In this document: in pieces, positions 1 to 6,584 of the stretch
Layout of the letters: each line of letters starts with the position of its first letter
How positions within the stretch are numbered: position 1 is the stretch's first letter
NCBI GenBank assembly: GCA_964403795.1
Contig: CAYOHP010000130.1
Span: 1-18,116 of the forward strand
Source: CAYOHP01 sp964403795 [NCBI: uncultured bacterium]
GTDB lineage: Bacteria > Muiribacteriota > UBA6191 > CAZXTJ01
Direction of reading: 5' to 3'
Length of the DNA: 18,116 nt
Notes under the pieces: model-generated
Told to the model about the DNA's origin: nothing
Databases searched by the model: none
Seen by the model: the letters and a program-made list of their open reading frames with translations, nothing else
Translations under genes and position numbers: made by a program

Positions 1-142
1 TGCCTGGTGGGGACTGGGTGGTGAGGGATTGGCTGGGGGGAGTTTGGGTGGTCTGGGGTTGGGGGGGCAGGGGTGGTCTGGGGGAGAGGGGGGAAGGTCG
101 GTCTGGGAATTGTGGGTTATTTGGGAAGGTAGGACCTTGGGG
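1..142. repeat. G-run tract with short direct repeats
   Basis: This is non-coding sequence beyond the stop codon of the integrase, and the plus strand is extremely G-rich. A 13-bp direct repeat, GGGTGGTCTGGGG, occurs at 46-58 and 71-83 (period 25). A partial copy, GGGTGGTGAGGG, lies at 16-27. Between about 35 and 93 there are seven runs of three or more G, so G-quadruplex formation on the plus strand is plausible. No credible gene or attC-like site is visible here. The tract continues compositionally into the DNA encoding the integrase's proline-rich tail. Confidence 0.6.
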
Positions 143-1498
143 TTAGGACCGGACGGGGAAGGTCACTTCCATCGCGATTTCCCAGGGTACCGGGCCATCG
201 GATTGAGGGGGAGCAGTGGTCGGTTGGGGGCTTTCGGCGCGAGCCTTTCGAAATCCTGGTGGGGTCCTGGGAGAGGGAGAGAACCGGGTGGAGACTTGGG
301 GAGGGAGTCTGGGACCGATTGGGGGCGCGGAGGTCTTCCTGGGTGGGGAGGCGGACTCCGAGCGTCGGAAGGACTCGGACTGGTGGGGCGCCGGCGAGCC
401 GGCGAAGGTCTGGGGGCGTTCGGCTGGAGTGGGAGGGGGTGCGAGGATCGGGAGGTGTTCCTCGACCGGGCGACGTGGGCTGGAGACAGGGAGTCCCGCC
501 AGGCGGTCGAGAGGACTCTCGGCGCCAACCGGTCCCTTGGCGACCAGGTGCGTGTAGATCATGGTGGTCGAGACGTCGGAGTGTCCCAGCAGGACTTGGA
601 TGGTGCGGATGTCATAGCCGTCCTCCAGGAGGTGGGTCGCGAAGGAATGGCGAAACGTGTGGCAAGTCGCCCGCTTGGAGATCCCGCTCCGGACGACGGC
701 CTTGCGTACCTCGTCCTGGAGGACGGTTTCGTGGAGGTGGTGGCGCCGTACCTGACCGGAGCCTTCGTGGCGGTAGGTGCGGGTGGCGGGGAAGATCCAG
801 TGCCATCGCCAGTCCCTGCCGGCCTCCGGGTACTTCTCGCCGAGGGCATTCGGTAGCTCCACCCATCCCGCTCCCCTGAGGAGATCGGCTTCATGCTGGG
901 CCTGCATCGTCTCGAGATGGTCCTGGAGCCCAGGTACCAGGGAGAGGGGTAGGGCGACGGCCCGATCCTTGTCCCCCTTGCCCTGGCGCACCAGGAGCTG
1001 CCTGCGGGAGAAGTCGAGATCCTTGACGCGCAGGCGGCAGCACTCGAGGAGGCGCAGGCCTGAGCCGTAGAGAAGGCTCGCCATCAGCCGGGTGGGACCA
1101 TGGAGCTGCTCGAGGACCCGAGCTACCTCGTCCCGGGAGAGGACCACGGGCAGGCGGCGGGTACGACGGGCCCGGACGACCTCGTCGAGCCAGGGCAGTT
1201 CGACCCTCAATACGTTGCGATAGAGGAAGAGGAGGGCGGAGAGGGCCTGGTTCTGGGTGGAGGAACCGACACCCTGGGTCGTCGCCAGGCTCGACAGGAA
1301 GGCGGTCACGGCTTCGCCGCCGAGCTTGGCAGGATCCTGTCGGCGCTGGTGGAGGTAGAAGCGATAGATCCACTGGAGGTAGGTGCCCTCGGTGCGGGGG
1401 CTCAGGTGGCGGACCCGCATGACCTTCCGCACGGAGTCCACGAGGGCTCGCCAGGGTTCGGAGCGACGGCATTCGTCCAGGTAGTCGAGACGGGGCAT
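143..1498 (-). CDS. intI: Integron-type tyrosine recombinase (IntI) with proline-rich C-terminal tail
   Basis: This is a site-specific tyrosine recombinase of the integron-integrase branch. Family members recombine attI with attC sites by single-strand cleavage through a tyrosine. Numbered from the ATG at 1498 (451 aa), an N-terminal SAM-like core-binding domain spans about 10-105. The catalytic residues are R149 (GSGLRLLE), a lysine in GKGDKDR, H280 and R283 (CHTFRHSF), H306 (LLGH) and nucleophile Y315 (YTHL). The IntI-specific insertion is clear at about 212-240 ([17 protein letters not shown]). The family normally ends near SPLDRL, here residues 328-333. The remaining ~118 residues are Pro/Ser/Arg-rich tail encoded by G-skewed DNA and may be read-through. 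An upstream in-frame ATG at 1522 would add 8 residues. I prefer 1498 because GGAAGG lies 6 nt before it and the predicted transcript starts almost at 1522. All catalytic residues are present, so activity is possible. No cassette array was seen. Confidence 0.9.
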   Translation of the reverse strand: MPRLDYLDECRRSEPWRALVDSVRKVMRVRHLSPRTEGTYLQWIYRFYLHQRRQDPAKLGGEAVTAFLSSLATTQGVGSSTQNQALSALLFLYRNVLRVELPWLDEVVRARRTRRLPVVLSRDEVARVLEQLHGPTRLMASLLYGSGLRLLECCRLRVKDLDFSRRQLLVRQGKGDKDRAVALPLSLVPGLQDHLETMQAQHEADLLRGAGWVELPNALGEKYPEAGRDWRWHWIFPATRTYRHEGSGQVRRHHLHETVLQDEVRKAVVRSGISKRATCHTFRHSFATHLLEDGYDIRTIQVLLGHSDVSTTMIYTHLVAKGPVGAESPLDRLAGLPVSSPRRPVEEHLPILAPPPTPAERPQTFAGSPAPHQSESFRRSESASPPRKTSAPPIGPRLPPQVSTRFSPSPRTPPGFRKARAESPQPTTAPPQSDGPVPWEIAMEVTFPVRS

Positions 1499-1531
1499 GG
1501 GCGTCCTTCCGGTAGAGGACATTTGCCCACT

Positions 1532-1561
1532 ATTGTCGCGTGCTGGGGGTCGAGGTGTCCA
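1532..1561 (-). promoter_or_regulatory. Predicted sigma70-type promoter of intI
   Basis: On the minus strand a -35-like TGGACA (1556-1561, one mismatch to TTGACA) is followed after 18 nt by GACAAT (1532-1537, four of six matches to TATAAT). The predicted transcript start is near 1525. This leaves a short leader containing GGAAGG before the ATG at 1498. Prediction from pattern only. Confidence 0.45.
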
Positions 1562-1613
1562 CCGTGGGACGGAGGTGAGGCGGGAGGGTGACCGAGGGGC
1601 GCCTGGCTCGGTC

Positions 1614-2117
1614 TCAGCGGGGCGTCAGGAGGAGGCGCTGCTGGGCTGACTGATCCCGGGCTCGCTGGAGCATGGGGTTCTCGGGGGCCTGGATCACGCC
1701 GCGTCGGACGGTGGTCGGGACGTTCAGGCGCCGGGAGACGATCTCGGCGTTTGAACGGGGACCTGCGATCTGGGGGAAGGTAGCGACCCGGACGCCGGAG
1801 GCCGGGGTGGCGGAGGCCGGGATCAGCCGGAAGACCGGGGTCGCGGTGGGGATCCCGTATCCGTAGCCGCCGTAGCCGTATCCCCCATAGGCGACGGCCG
1901 GGGTGACGATCGGGAGGGACCGCACCACGGGGCGCCCGACGCTGGAGAGATACCGCGGGCCGGGTCGGCTGGTGTTGGAAGGTCGGTCGCGGGTGGCGCT
2001 CCCGATGGTGATGCCGCCAGGGGTGTCGCGGGTCGTGCGGATCCCGGCCATGGCTCCCGGCGGCGACAGGGCGCACCCGAGGACCAAGGCCAGTACGGTC
2101 AGGGTCGAGCGGATCAT
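1614..2117 (-). CDS. Small secreted protein with Gly/Tyr repeat (hypothetical)
   Basis: The product is 167 aa and I do not recognise its family. It has a typical export signal: [16 protein letters not shown] followed by a possible signal peptidase I site after GAMA (residue 24). A lipobox-like VLGC ending at C15 is an alternative, although the signal would be unusually short. A Gly/Tyr segment ([12 protein letters not shown], about residues 78-89) is followed by an Ala/Pro/Arg-rich basic region. The start is supported by AAGGGAG just upstream of the ATG at 2117. It reads in the same direction as intI, 91 bp upstream of the longer integrase start. Its own upstream sequence abuts a decayed IS1380 transposase. 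The exported low-complexity character suggests an envelope or matrix role, but nothing more specific can be said. Confidence 0.65.
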   Translation of the reverse strand: MIRSTLTVLALVLGCALSPPGAMAGIRTTRDTPGGITIGSATRDRPSNTSRPGPRYLSSVGRPVVRSLPIVTPAVAYGGYGYGGYGYGIPTATPVFRLIPASATPASGVRVATFPQIAGPRSNAEIVSRRLNVPTTVRRGVIQAPENPMLQRARDQSAQQRLLLTPR

Positions 2118-2347
2118 CGGGGCTCCCTTCGGTGCCGCGAGGATAGGGAGGGGACCCGACGTGTCAAGCGGGGCGGGTTCTCCAGAAACCGCCGCCAGGT
2201 TTGCCTTGCCGGCTTCGGGTCCTTCCAGGCGGCAGGTGCGGTGGTCGCAGCGGCTGGCGGGAGTCGCGTGGGCGTACCACCGGGAGTGACTGGAGGACCC
2301 GGGAGGGGGTAGGTGGGTGCGAAGGTGCTCCGCCGGGGTGGCTGCCG

Positions 2348-2880
2348 CGAGCTGGCCCCGAAGTCCCGGGAGGGCAGCTTGCCACCCGCGAGGCCGTACT
2401 TCATCACCCCGTGGGCTTCCTCGCTCCTGTCGCAGCGCTCGTCCGAGGAGAGCACCACATCCTCGCCATCCCAGCCTTCGAGGTCGGTGGCGATCTCCCG
2501 GAGGGCGTTGAGCGTCTCGTCGCGGCGGTAGGCGGGGAGGGGCAACTCGTGCTGCGGCATCCCGCGAAGCACCTGCTCCTCGACCAGCTCCCGCGTCAAC
2601 ACGCATCGGTAGCCGTCCCGGGTCCGGGAGGGGTTCGGCCCTATTGGGGCCTACGCGACCTCGGTCCATTGCCGAGGCGTCTCGCGTCGGCTCTCCCCGT
2701 CCAGGGCATCGGCGCGGAGGCGGAGTCGGCCCGGCCAGGGACCGTCTCCACGCCGGGCGGAAGAATCCTGGGAGCCTCCTCGAGCACCCGGAGGTTCTCG
2801 TAGGAGGCCGGGACGCTACCGTCCCGGAACTTGGTGGGCAGCATCACGCCCACCTCTCGGTTGAGCCTCACCTGCGGGTT
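2348..2880 (-). pseudogene. IS1380-family transposase relic, central and C-terminal part
   Basis: Two blocks match the IS1380 transposase pattern. The first, about 2880-2749, contains GVMLPTKFRDGSVPASYENL and continues LRVLEEAPRILPPGVE. This corresponds to the family's central region. The second, about 2617-2348, begins DGYRCVLTRELVEEQVL and contains DERCDRSEEAHGVMKYGLAG, then GKLPSRDFG. The second block is the characteristic ERCGKSEEAH-type motif near the catalytic Glu. The blocks lie in different frames, and the segment between them (about 2749-2620) is unrecognisable. It belongs with the N-terminal fragment at 3759-4242, from which it is separated by IS256-like sequence. The DNA from 2348 down to about 2120 may be the decayed 3' end, but nothing conserved is visible there. 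Confidence 0.7.
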
Positions 2881-2883
2881 GTT

Positions 2884-3748
2884 CCATCGGATCCTCTTCC
2901 AGTGCTCCTTCGGGAAGGCGGCGAAGGCGAGGATCTCCGGTCCGGCGTCCGCCAGGAGTTCCGCTGCCTCGGGGAAGCCCCTTTCGAGCTGCCCAACGAC
3001 CCGGAGGTGCTGGACGTGAAGGCTTGCAGGGTCAGGCTGGGCGAAGATCGAGCCGACCAGGCTCGCCACGAAGTCCTGAGCGCTCTTGGCAACCCGGGTC
3101 AGGAGGTTCCGCATGAAGTGCGTCCGGCAGCGTTGCCAGCAAGCCCCCGGGAGGGTCGAGGCGCTGGCCGCTTGGAGTCCCTGATGGGCATCGGAGACCA
3201 CGAGCTGGACGCCCGCCGGACCCCGGGAGACGAGACCTCGCAGGAAGGCCAGCCACGAGGCCCCTTCATCGGAGGTCACCACGCGAAGCCCAGGATCCCT
3301 CGATAGCCTTCGCCGTTGATGCCCGTCGCGATGACCGTGGCCACGTTCACGACTCGGCCACCCTCGCGAACCGTGTGCACCAGCGCACCCAGCCAGACGT
3401 AGGCGTACGGTCCGTCGTCGAGCCTCCGGGACCGAAACTCCTCCACGGTTTCGTCCAAGCTCTTGGCAAGCTCGCTCACCTGGCTCTTCGAGATCCCTTC
3501 GATGCCCAGGGTCTTGACCAGGCCGTCTACCCGCCTCGTCGGCACGCCCCGGACGTAGCACTCGGCAACGACTGCGGTCAGCGCTCGCTCCGATCGTCTC
3601 CGCGGAACCAGCAGCCATTCCGGGTAGTAGCTCCGCTCCTCAGCTCGTGGACGAAGACCTGCACCGGATCCGTGAGCAGGTCGAACTCCCCGCCACTGCC
3701 GACCCGCTTGCGGACGGTCTCCAGGACCTCCTTCCTGTTCGTGACCAT
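2884..3748 (-). pseudogene. IS256-family (mutator) transposase relic
   Basis: The relic starts with MVTNRKEVLETVRKRV at 3748, an IS256-type N-terminus. It jumps frame near 3650, where about 45 residues expected in the family are missing, to RSYYPEWLLVPRRRSERALT. It then continues through GISKSQVSELAKSLDE, a frameshift near 3280, VSDAHQGLQ and WQRCRTHFMRNLL, to NNPQVRLNREV around 2884. The second catalytic Asp (VSDAH, near 3192) and a candidate Glu (RLNREV) remain. The first catalytic Asp, normally in a WLDAT-like motif, is Gly (YVWLGAL, near 3449). The usual C-terminal ~60 residues and both terminal repeats are absent. It is inactive and sits inside an IS1380-family relic. Confidence 0.8.
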
Positions 3749-3758
3749 CGTGGGCACT

Positions 3759-4242
3759 CCCTGGGTGCAGGAAGACAAGCCCCTCCCCCCGGAGGACCGC
3801 TTCTCTTCCTGCTCGGGGCTGTGGAGAGCGCCGCATCGACGAGGGCGACGGCACCGCCCGCTTCCGCTCCCTGCGCCACCGTCCGTCCTCCTGCCTCCGC
3901 TGGTAGCGAGGCAGAAGCCTCGGTTCGACCCGACGGAGCAGGCGGACGAAGCGCTCGTGCCGCTCCGGCCGATCCGGATCGTCCACGCAGTCCCCACCCG
4001 CCAGGTCGAGGAGCACGCCCGCGGTCACCACCTGGGAGTCCCGAAAGCCCTGGTCCCTGGCCCGAACCGCCAGGTGCCGGTCGGACGGCTCCGACAGCCC
4101 CAGCACCTGCGCCAGATCCGGGAGGGCCGGGAGCCCGCCCGGAGCCGTGTGACCGGGATCGCCACGGCCCGAGGAGTACGGGAAAGGGGGCACGCCCTGG
4201 GGCACGACGGGACCACCTCTTGAAGTGCTTGGCGAGCAGCAT
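3759..4242 (-). pseudogene. IS1380-family transposase relic, N-terminal part
   Basis: Reading starts at MLLAKHFK (ATG at 4242) and shifts frame once or twice. It then continues LPDLAQVLGLSEPSDRHLAV, DQGFRDSQVV, LLDLAGGDCVDD and RERKRAVPSPSSMRR, to EGLVFLHPG at about 3759. This order, a short LAKHFK start, the DSQ segment, LAGGDCVDD and RAVPSPS, matches the N-terminus of IS1380-family transposases. Only about 11 nt separate its last recognisable residue from the IS256-type start codon at 3748. About 70 residues of the IS1380 protein are therefore missing at this junction. Inactive fragment. Confidence 0.72.
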
Positions 4243-4491
4243 GGCAGGCGCCCCCACAGGAGACGCTCCCGATCATGGTTGCCGGAGATCGCCGGAAGCC
4301 GGAGGAACGATCAGGGTTCTCCGGGACGGAATGGAACGGCCCTTCCCCCGGTGTCCGCGGGTTGCCTGTGCCCCCCCAACCCGGGGAATTGCCTGCAGGA
4401 GGAAGGGCGGGCAAGGCCGAGGTGAGGATCGTCAGGCAACCTCGGACAGGCGCGATGCCCTGGAGAAGGAGCCGAGGATCCCGGGTTCCTA

Positions 4492-4790
4492 TCGTGGGTG
4501 CGCGGCAGCGAGCCGGGCGGCCTGCTCGAGCCCGATCCCATCGTCGACGGGAATGCCGACCTGCCCGTGACCCTGGAGGCGGGCCCAGGACCTCTCGTCG
4601 GGGTTGGACTCCGGGCAGTCGGGCGGTAAGGAGTGGACCTCGAGCCGCCTCCGGGTCGGAGCCGCCTGCAGACATGATCCTTCTGGTCGAACACGGGCTC
4701 GCTTCCATGGGCCCACCACGTGGAGGCCCGCTCGTTCCGTTGCCGGCAGAGGCTCACCCCGGAGGCGGAACGAAAGCGGACCTCCCCCCG
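4492..4790 (-). pseudogene. IS630-family transposase relic with internal deletion
   Basis: Two segments in different frames resemble an IS630-family DDE transposase. At about 4784-4690, SASGVSLCRQRNERASTWWA aligns with the DEAG-FSL--RRTWAPRG block; the catalytic acids are replaced by Ser and Ala. At about 4680-4492, RRLEVHSLPPDCPESNPDE matches the family's LPPY-PELNP-E motif near the third catalytic Glu, followed by RSWARLQGH. Roughly 80-90 residues expected between these blocks are absent, and no N-terminal helix-turn-helix region is recognisable. An inactive remnant. Confidence 0.6.
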
Positions 4791-5373
4791 GAGGGAGGAC
4801 GTCACCCTCAGGGAGCGAGCCGGCGGAGCATCCGGACCGGTCGGCATGAGGAGGACCCGTCCCGGTGTCGTCCCGGATCGGTGGGCACTCGGCAGGTCCG
4901 GGCCGCGTCGAGCACGGCCGCTCACTCCGGGGCCCAGGTGCAAACCGGAAGGCAGGCAGGAGACGCGAAGACCGAGCCGCGAATGGGACCGGACGATCAG
5001 GAATCGCCTGGACCGAGGGTGGTCCCCCGCGAGCCGCCCCGGAAAGGCTTGTCCGGGCCTGGGCCTGGGCCTGGGCCTGGGTCTGGGGCATGAGGGAGGC
5101 TCCCCGGGCGGACCGCAGGGACTCCAGGAGCAGGGGTGCGGCGAGACCGCGAGGGACGGAGGTCGGAGGGTGGGTCGCAGCCCCGCGTCGGGAGTGGATC
5201 CCGGCCCGGGAAGCGGGGAGGCAGGAGGGGGGGCTGCTGGCCGCCTTCCCATGGGCTTTCGGGAAAGTTTGGTGGAGGGGGGCGGTGGGCTACGGTTGCC
5301 CGACGTAAGGGGCCGAGGAAGGGACCACTCCCGGTGGTCTCGAGGCCCCTGGAAACCCGAAAGCCGAGAGTCC
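4791..5373. other. Gene-free stretch upstream of the S51-like gene
   Basis: No supportable gene was found on either strand. Overlapping frames are open only because of the high GC content, and none shows a family motif or ribosome binding site. It may hold decayed 5' sequence of the IS630 relic. It contains a GGGCCT hexamer repeat (5055-5084) and, close to the next gene, a short perfect inverted repeat GACCAC/GTGGTC (5323-5328 and 5334-5339, 5-nt loop). The latter could be an operator. No promoter stands out. Confidence 0.5.
5055..5084. repeat. Hexanucleotide tandem repeat GGGCCT
   Basis: There are four exact tandem copies of GGGCCT plus a fifth variant copy (GGGTCT), followed by GGGG. It is probably a simple replication-slippage repeat in non-coding DNA. 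Confidence 0.9.
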
Positions 5374-6318
5374 ATGGCGTTCCCGACCGCATTCATCTAC
5401 AGCTCGCACGCCCGCTGCCGGTACATCCATGACCACTGGATCGTGAGCCGGGCCCTCCGGGGGGACGGGACCATCCTCTTCCTGCCGATGTCGGAGGCGG
5501 TCAACGAGGAGTCGCCGGAGGGACGGCAGAGCTGGGCCTGGGGGAACTTCCAGTGGTACTTCCGGCAGTTCCAGCAGTACGGGTTGAAGGCCGAGGCCTT
5601 CTACTGGAGCCGGGACCTCGACCGGGCGGACGTCGACGAGCTGATGCACAAGCTCTGGTCGAGCGAGGTGGTGATCCTGGGCGGCGGGAACCCTTCGACC
5701 GGGCTCCGCCACTACAAGGACCTCGGGGACGAGTTCTACGGGGAGCGCGGCTGCTTCGGACGGATCCTGCACGAGCGCCAGGAACGCGGGCTGATGACGG
5801 TCGGGTTCTCGGCCGGCACCGACCAGCTCTGCGAGTTCATGTCGAGCTGCATCGGGAAGGAACTCCCCGACTGCAAGGGCTTCGGGCTGCTCCGGAACGT
5901 CATGGCGACCTCGCACTTCGAGCCGGGCCAGGAGGGGCACCTGGCCTACGGCGCCCGGAGTTTCGGGCACTGCATGCTCTTCGGCTTGCCCAACGACTCG
6001 GGGATCGCCTGCGACCAGGGCTGGACGCCGGGTGGGAACATCTGGCAGCTGCTCGAGTTCGTCACCGACAACTCCTGGGACGAGCCCAGCGACCACTGGC
6101 ACATCAAGACCCGCCAGGGTGTGGGGATCCAGCACGCCTATCCCGACGGCCGAGACTGGGTGTTCCACGGGGGCGACCGGATGCTCAGGATCCAGTCGCC
6201 CGACTGCCGGTACCAGGAGGCGTGGATCCTGCCGGCGGGCGGGGGGATCTGCTACGACTGGTGGTCGCAGTCCCCCACGTTCTTCTCGAACATCGCGGAC
6301 ATGATCGCCCACCACTGA
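5374..6318 (+). CDS. Peptidase S51 / cyanophycinase-like serine hydrolase
   Basis: This 314-aa protein has the hallmarks of family S51, which includes dipeptidase E and cyanophycinase and has a class-I glutamine-amidotransferase-like fold. A strand ending VVILGGGNPSTG lies at about 99-110, and the nucleophile elbow GFSAG places the catalytic Ser at 146. A downstream HF pair (161-162, MATSHFEPGQ) sits where family members often carry the active-site His. There is no signal peptide, so it is cytosolic. Known members cleave after acidic residues in dipeptides or in cyanophycin. Which substrate this one uses cannot be told, because no cyanophycin synthetase is nearby. The ATG at 5374 is chosen because homology begins at once (MAFPTAFIYSSH). 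Only a weak GAGAG precedes it. The gene is intact between two mobile-element clusters and ends just before a strong hairpin. Confidence 0.85.
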   Translation: MAFPTAFIYSSHARCRYIHDHWIVSRALRGDGTILFLPMSEAVNEESPEGRQSWAWGNFQWYFRQFQQYGLKAEAFYWSRDLDRADVDELMHKLWSSEVVILGGGNPSTGLRHYKDLGDEFYGERGCFGRILHERQERGLMTVGFSAGTDQLCEFMSSCIGKELPDCKGFGLLRNVMATSHFEPGQEGHLAYGARSFGHCMLFGLPNDSGIACDQGWTPGGNIWQLLEFVTDNSWDEPSDHWHIKTRQGVGIQHAYPDGRDWVFHGGDRMLRIQSPDCRYQEAWILPAGGGICYDWWSQSPTFFSNIADMIAHH

Positions 6319-6327
6319 GAGCCCGAG

Positions 6328-6360
6328 CGCCCGCGGCTCCGCCCGGGGGAGCCGCGGGCG
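6328..6360 (+). terminator. Strong hairpin after the S51-like gene
   Basis: A perfect 13-bp stem (CGCCCGCGGCTCC at 6328-6340, complement at 6348-6360) with a 7-nt loop begins 10 nt after the stop codon. There is no U-tract, so it is either a non-canonical intrinsic terminator or an mRNA-stabilising 3' stem. Confidence 0.6.
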
Positions 6361-6420
6361 TGGGGTGCAGCGGTTCCTCACGTCCCTGCGACGACGGTCA
6401 CGGTAGGGTGGGCTGCGTCC

Positions 6421-6583
6421 TAGTGTCCCGTTCCCGAAGTCCGCCCGCTTGAATGCGGAGCGACTCGGCGCCCGCCGTCGTCGCAGCGACGCCGGAGTGC
6501 TGGACGCACTTCAAGGAGCTGCGGCGGCGGCCGGCGTCGAGTGAGCCCGTAGAATGTGGGCGGATTTCGGGAACGGGACACTA
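6421..6583. mobile_element. MITE-like inverted-repeat element with TA target duplication
   Basis: The element is bounded by 26-bp terminal inverted repeats (6421-6446 and 6558-6583) with one mismatch, beginning TAGTGTCCCGTTCCCGAA. The outermost TA on each side is probably the duplicated target, as in IS630/Tc1-mariner-type insertion, leaving a 159-bp element. A second imperfect inverted pair inside (about 6461-6476 and 6527-6543) lets the whole unit fold into a long hairpin. It encodes no transposase. The IS630-family relic at 4492-4790 shows that such elements have visited the region, but no sequence link between the two is visible. Confidence 0.8.
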
Positions 6584-6584
6584 G

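Noticed and set aside
1-93. CRISPR array
   Set aside because: The repeats are short, G-only-like and irregularly spaced, with no unique spacers or cas genes.
29-856. Long plus-strand open frame opposite the integrase
   Set aside because: Gly/Trp-rich shadow of the real minus-strand gene, with no motif and no ribosome binding site.
1523-1613. attI site upstream of intI
   Set aside because: No GTTRRRY-type core or accessory repeat could be seen, only a promoter-like pattern.
5266-5296. Promoter TTTGGT-17-TACGGT for the S51-like gene
   Set aside because: Too few consensus matches in G-rich DNA to support a call.
4720-5373. N-terminal extension of the S51-like gene by 218 codons
   Set aside because: The extension is low-complexity, overlaps the IS630 relic and includes the GGGCCT repeat. 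Family similarity begins right at the ATG at 5374.
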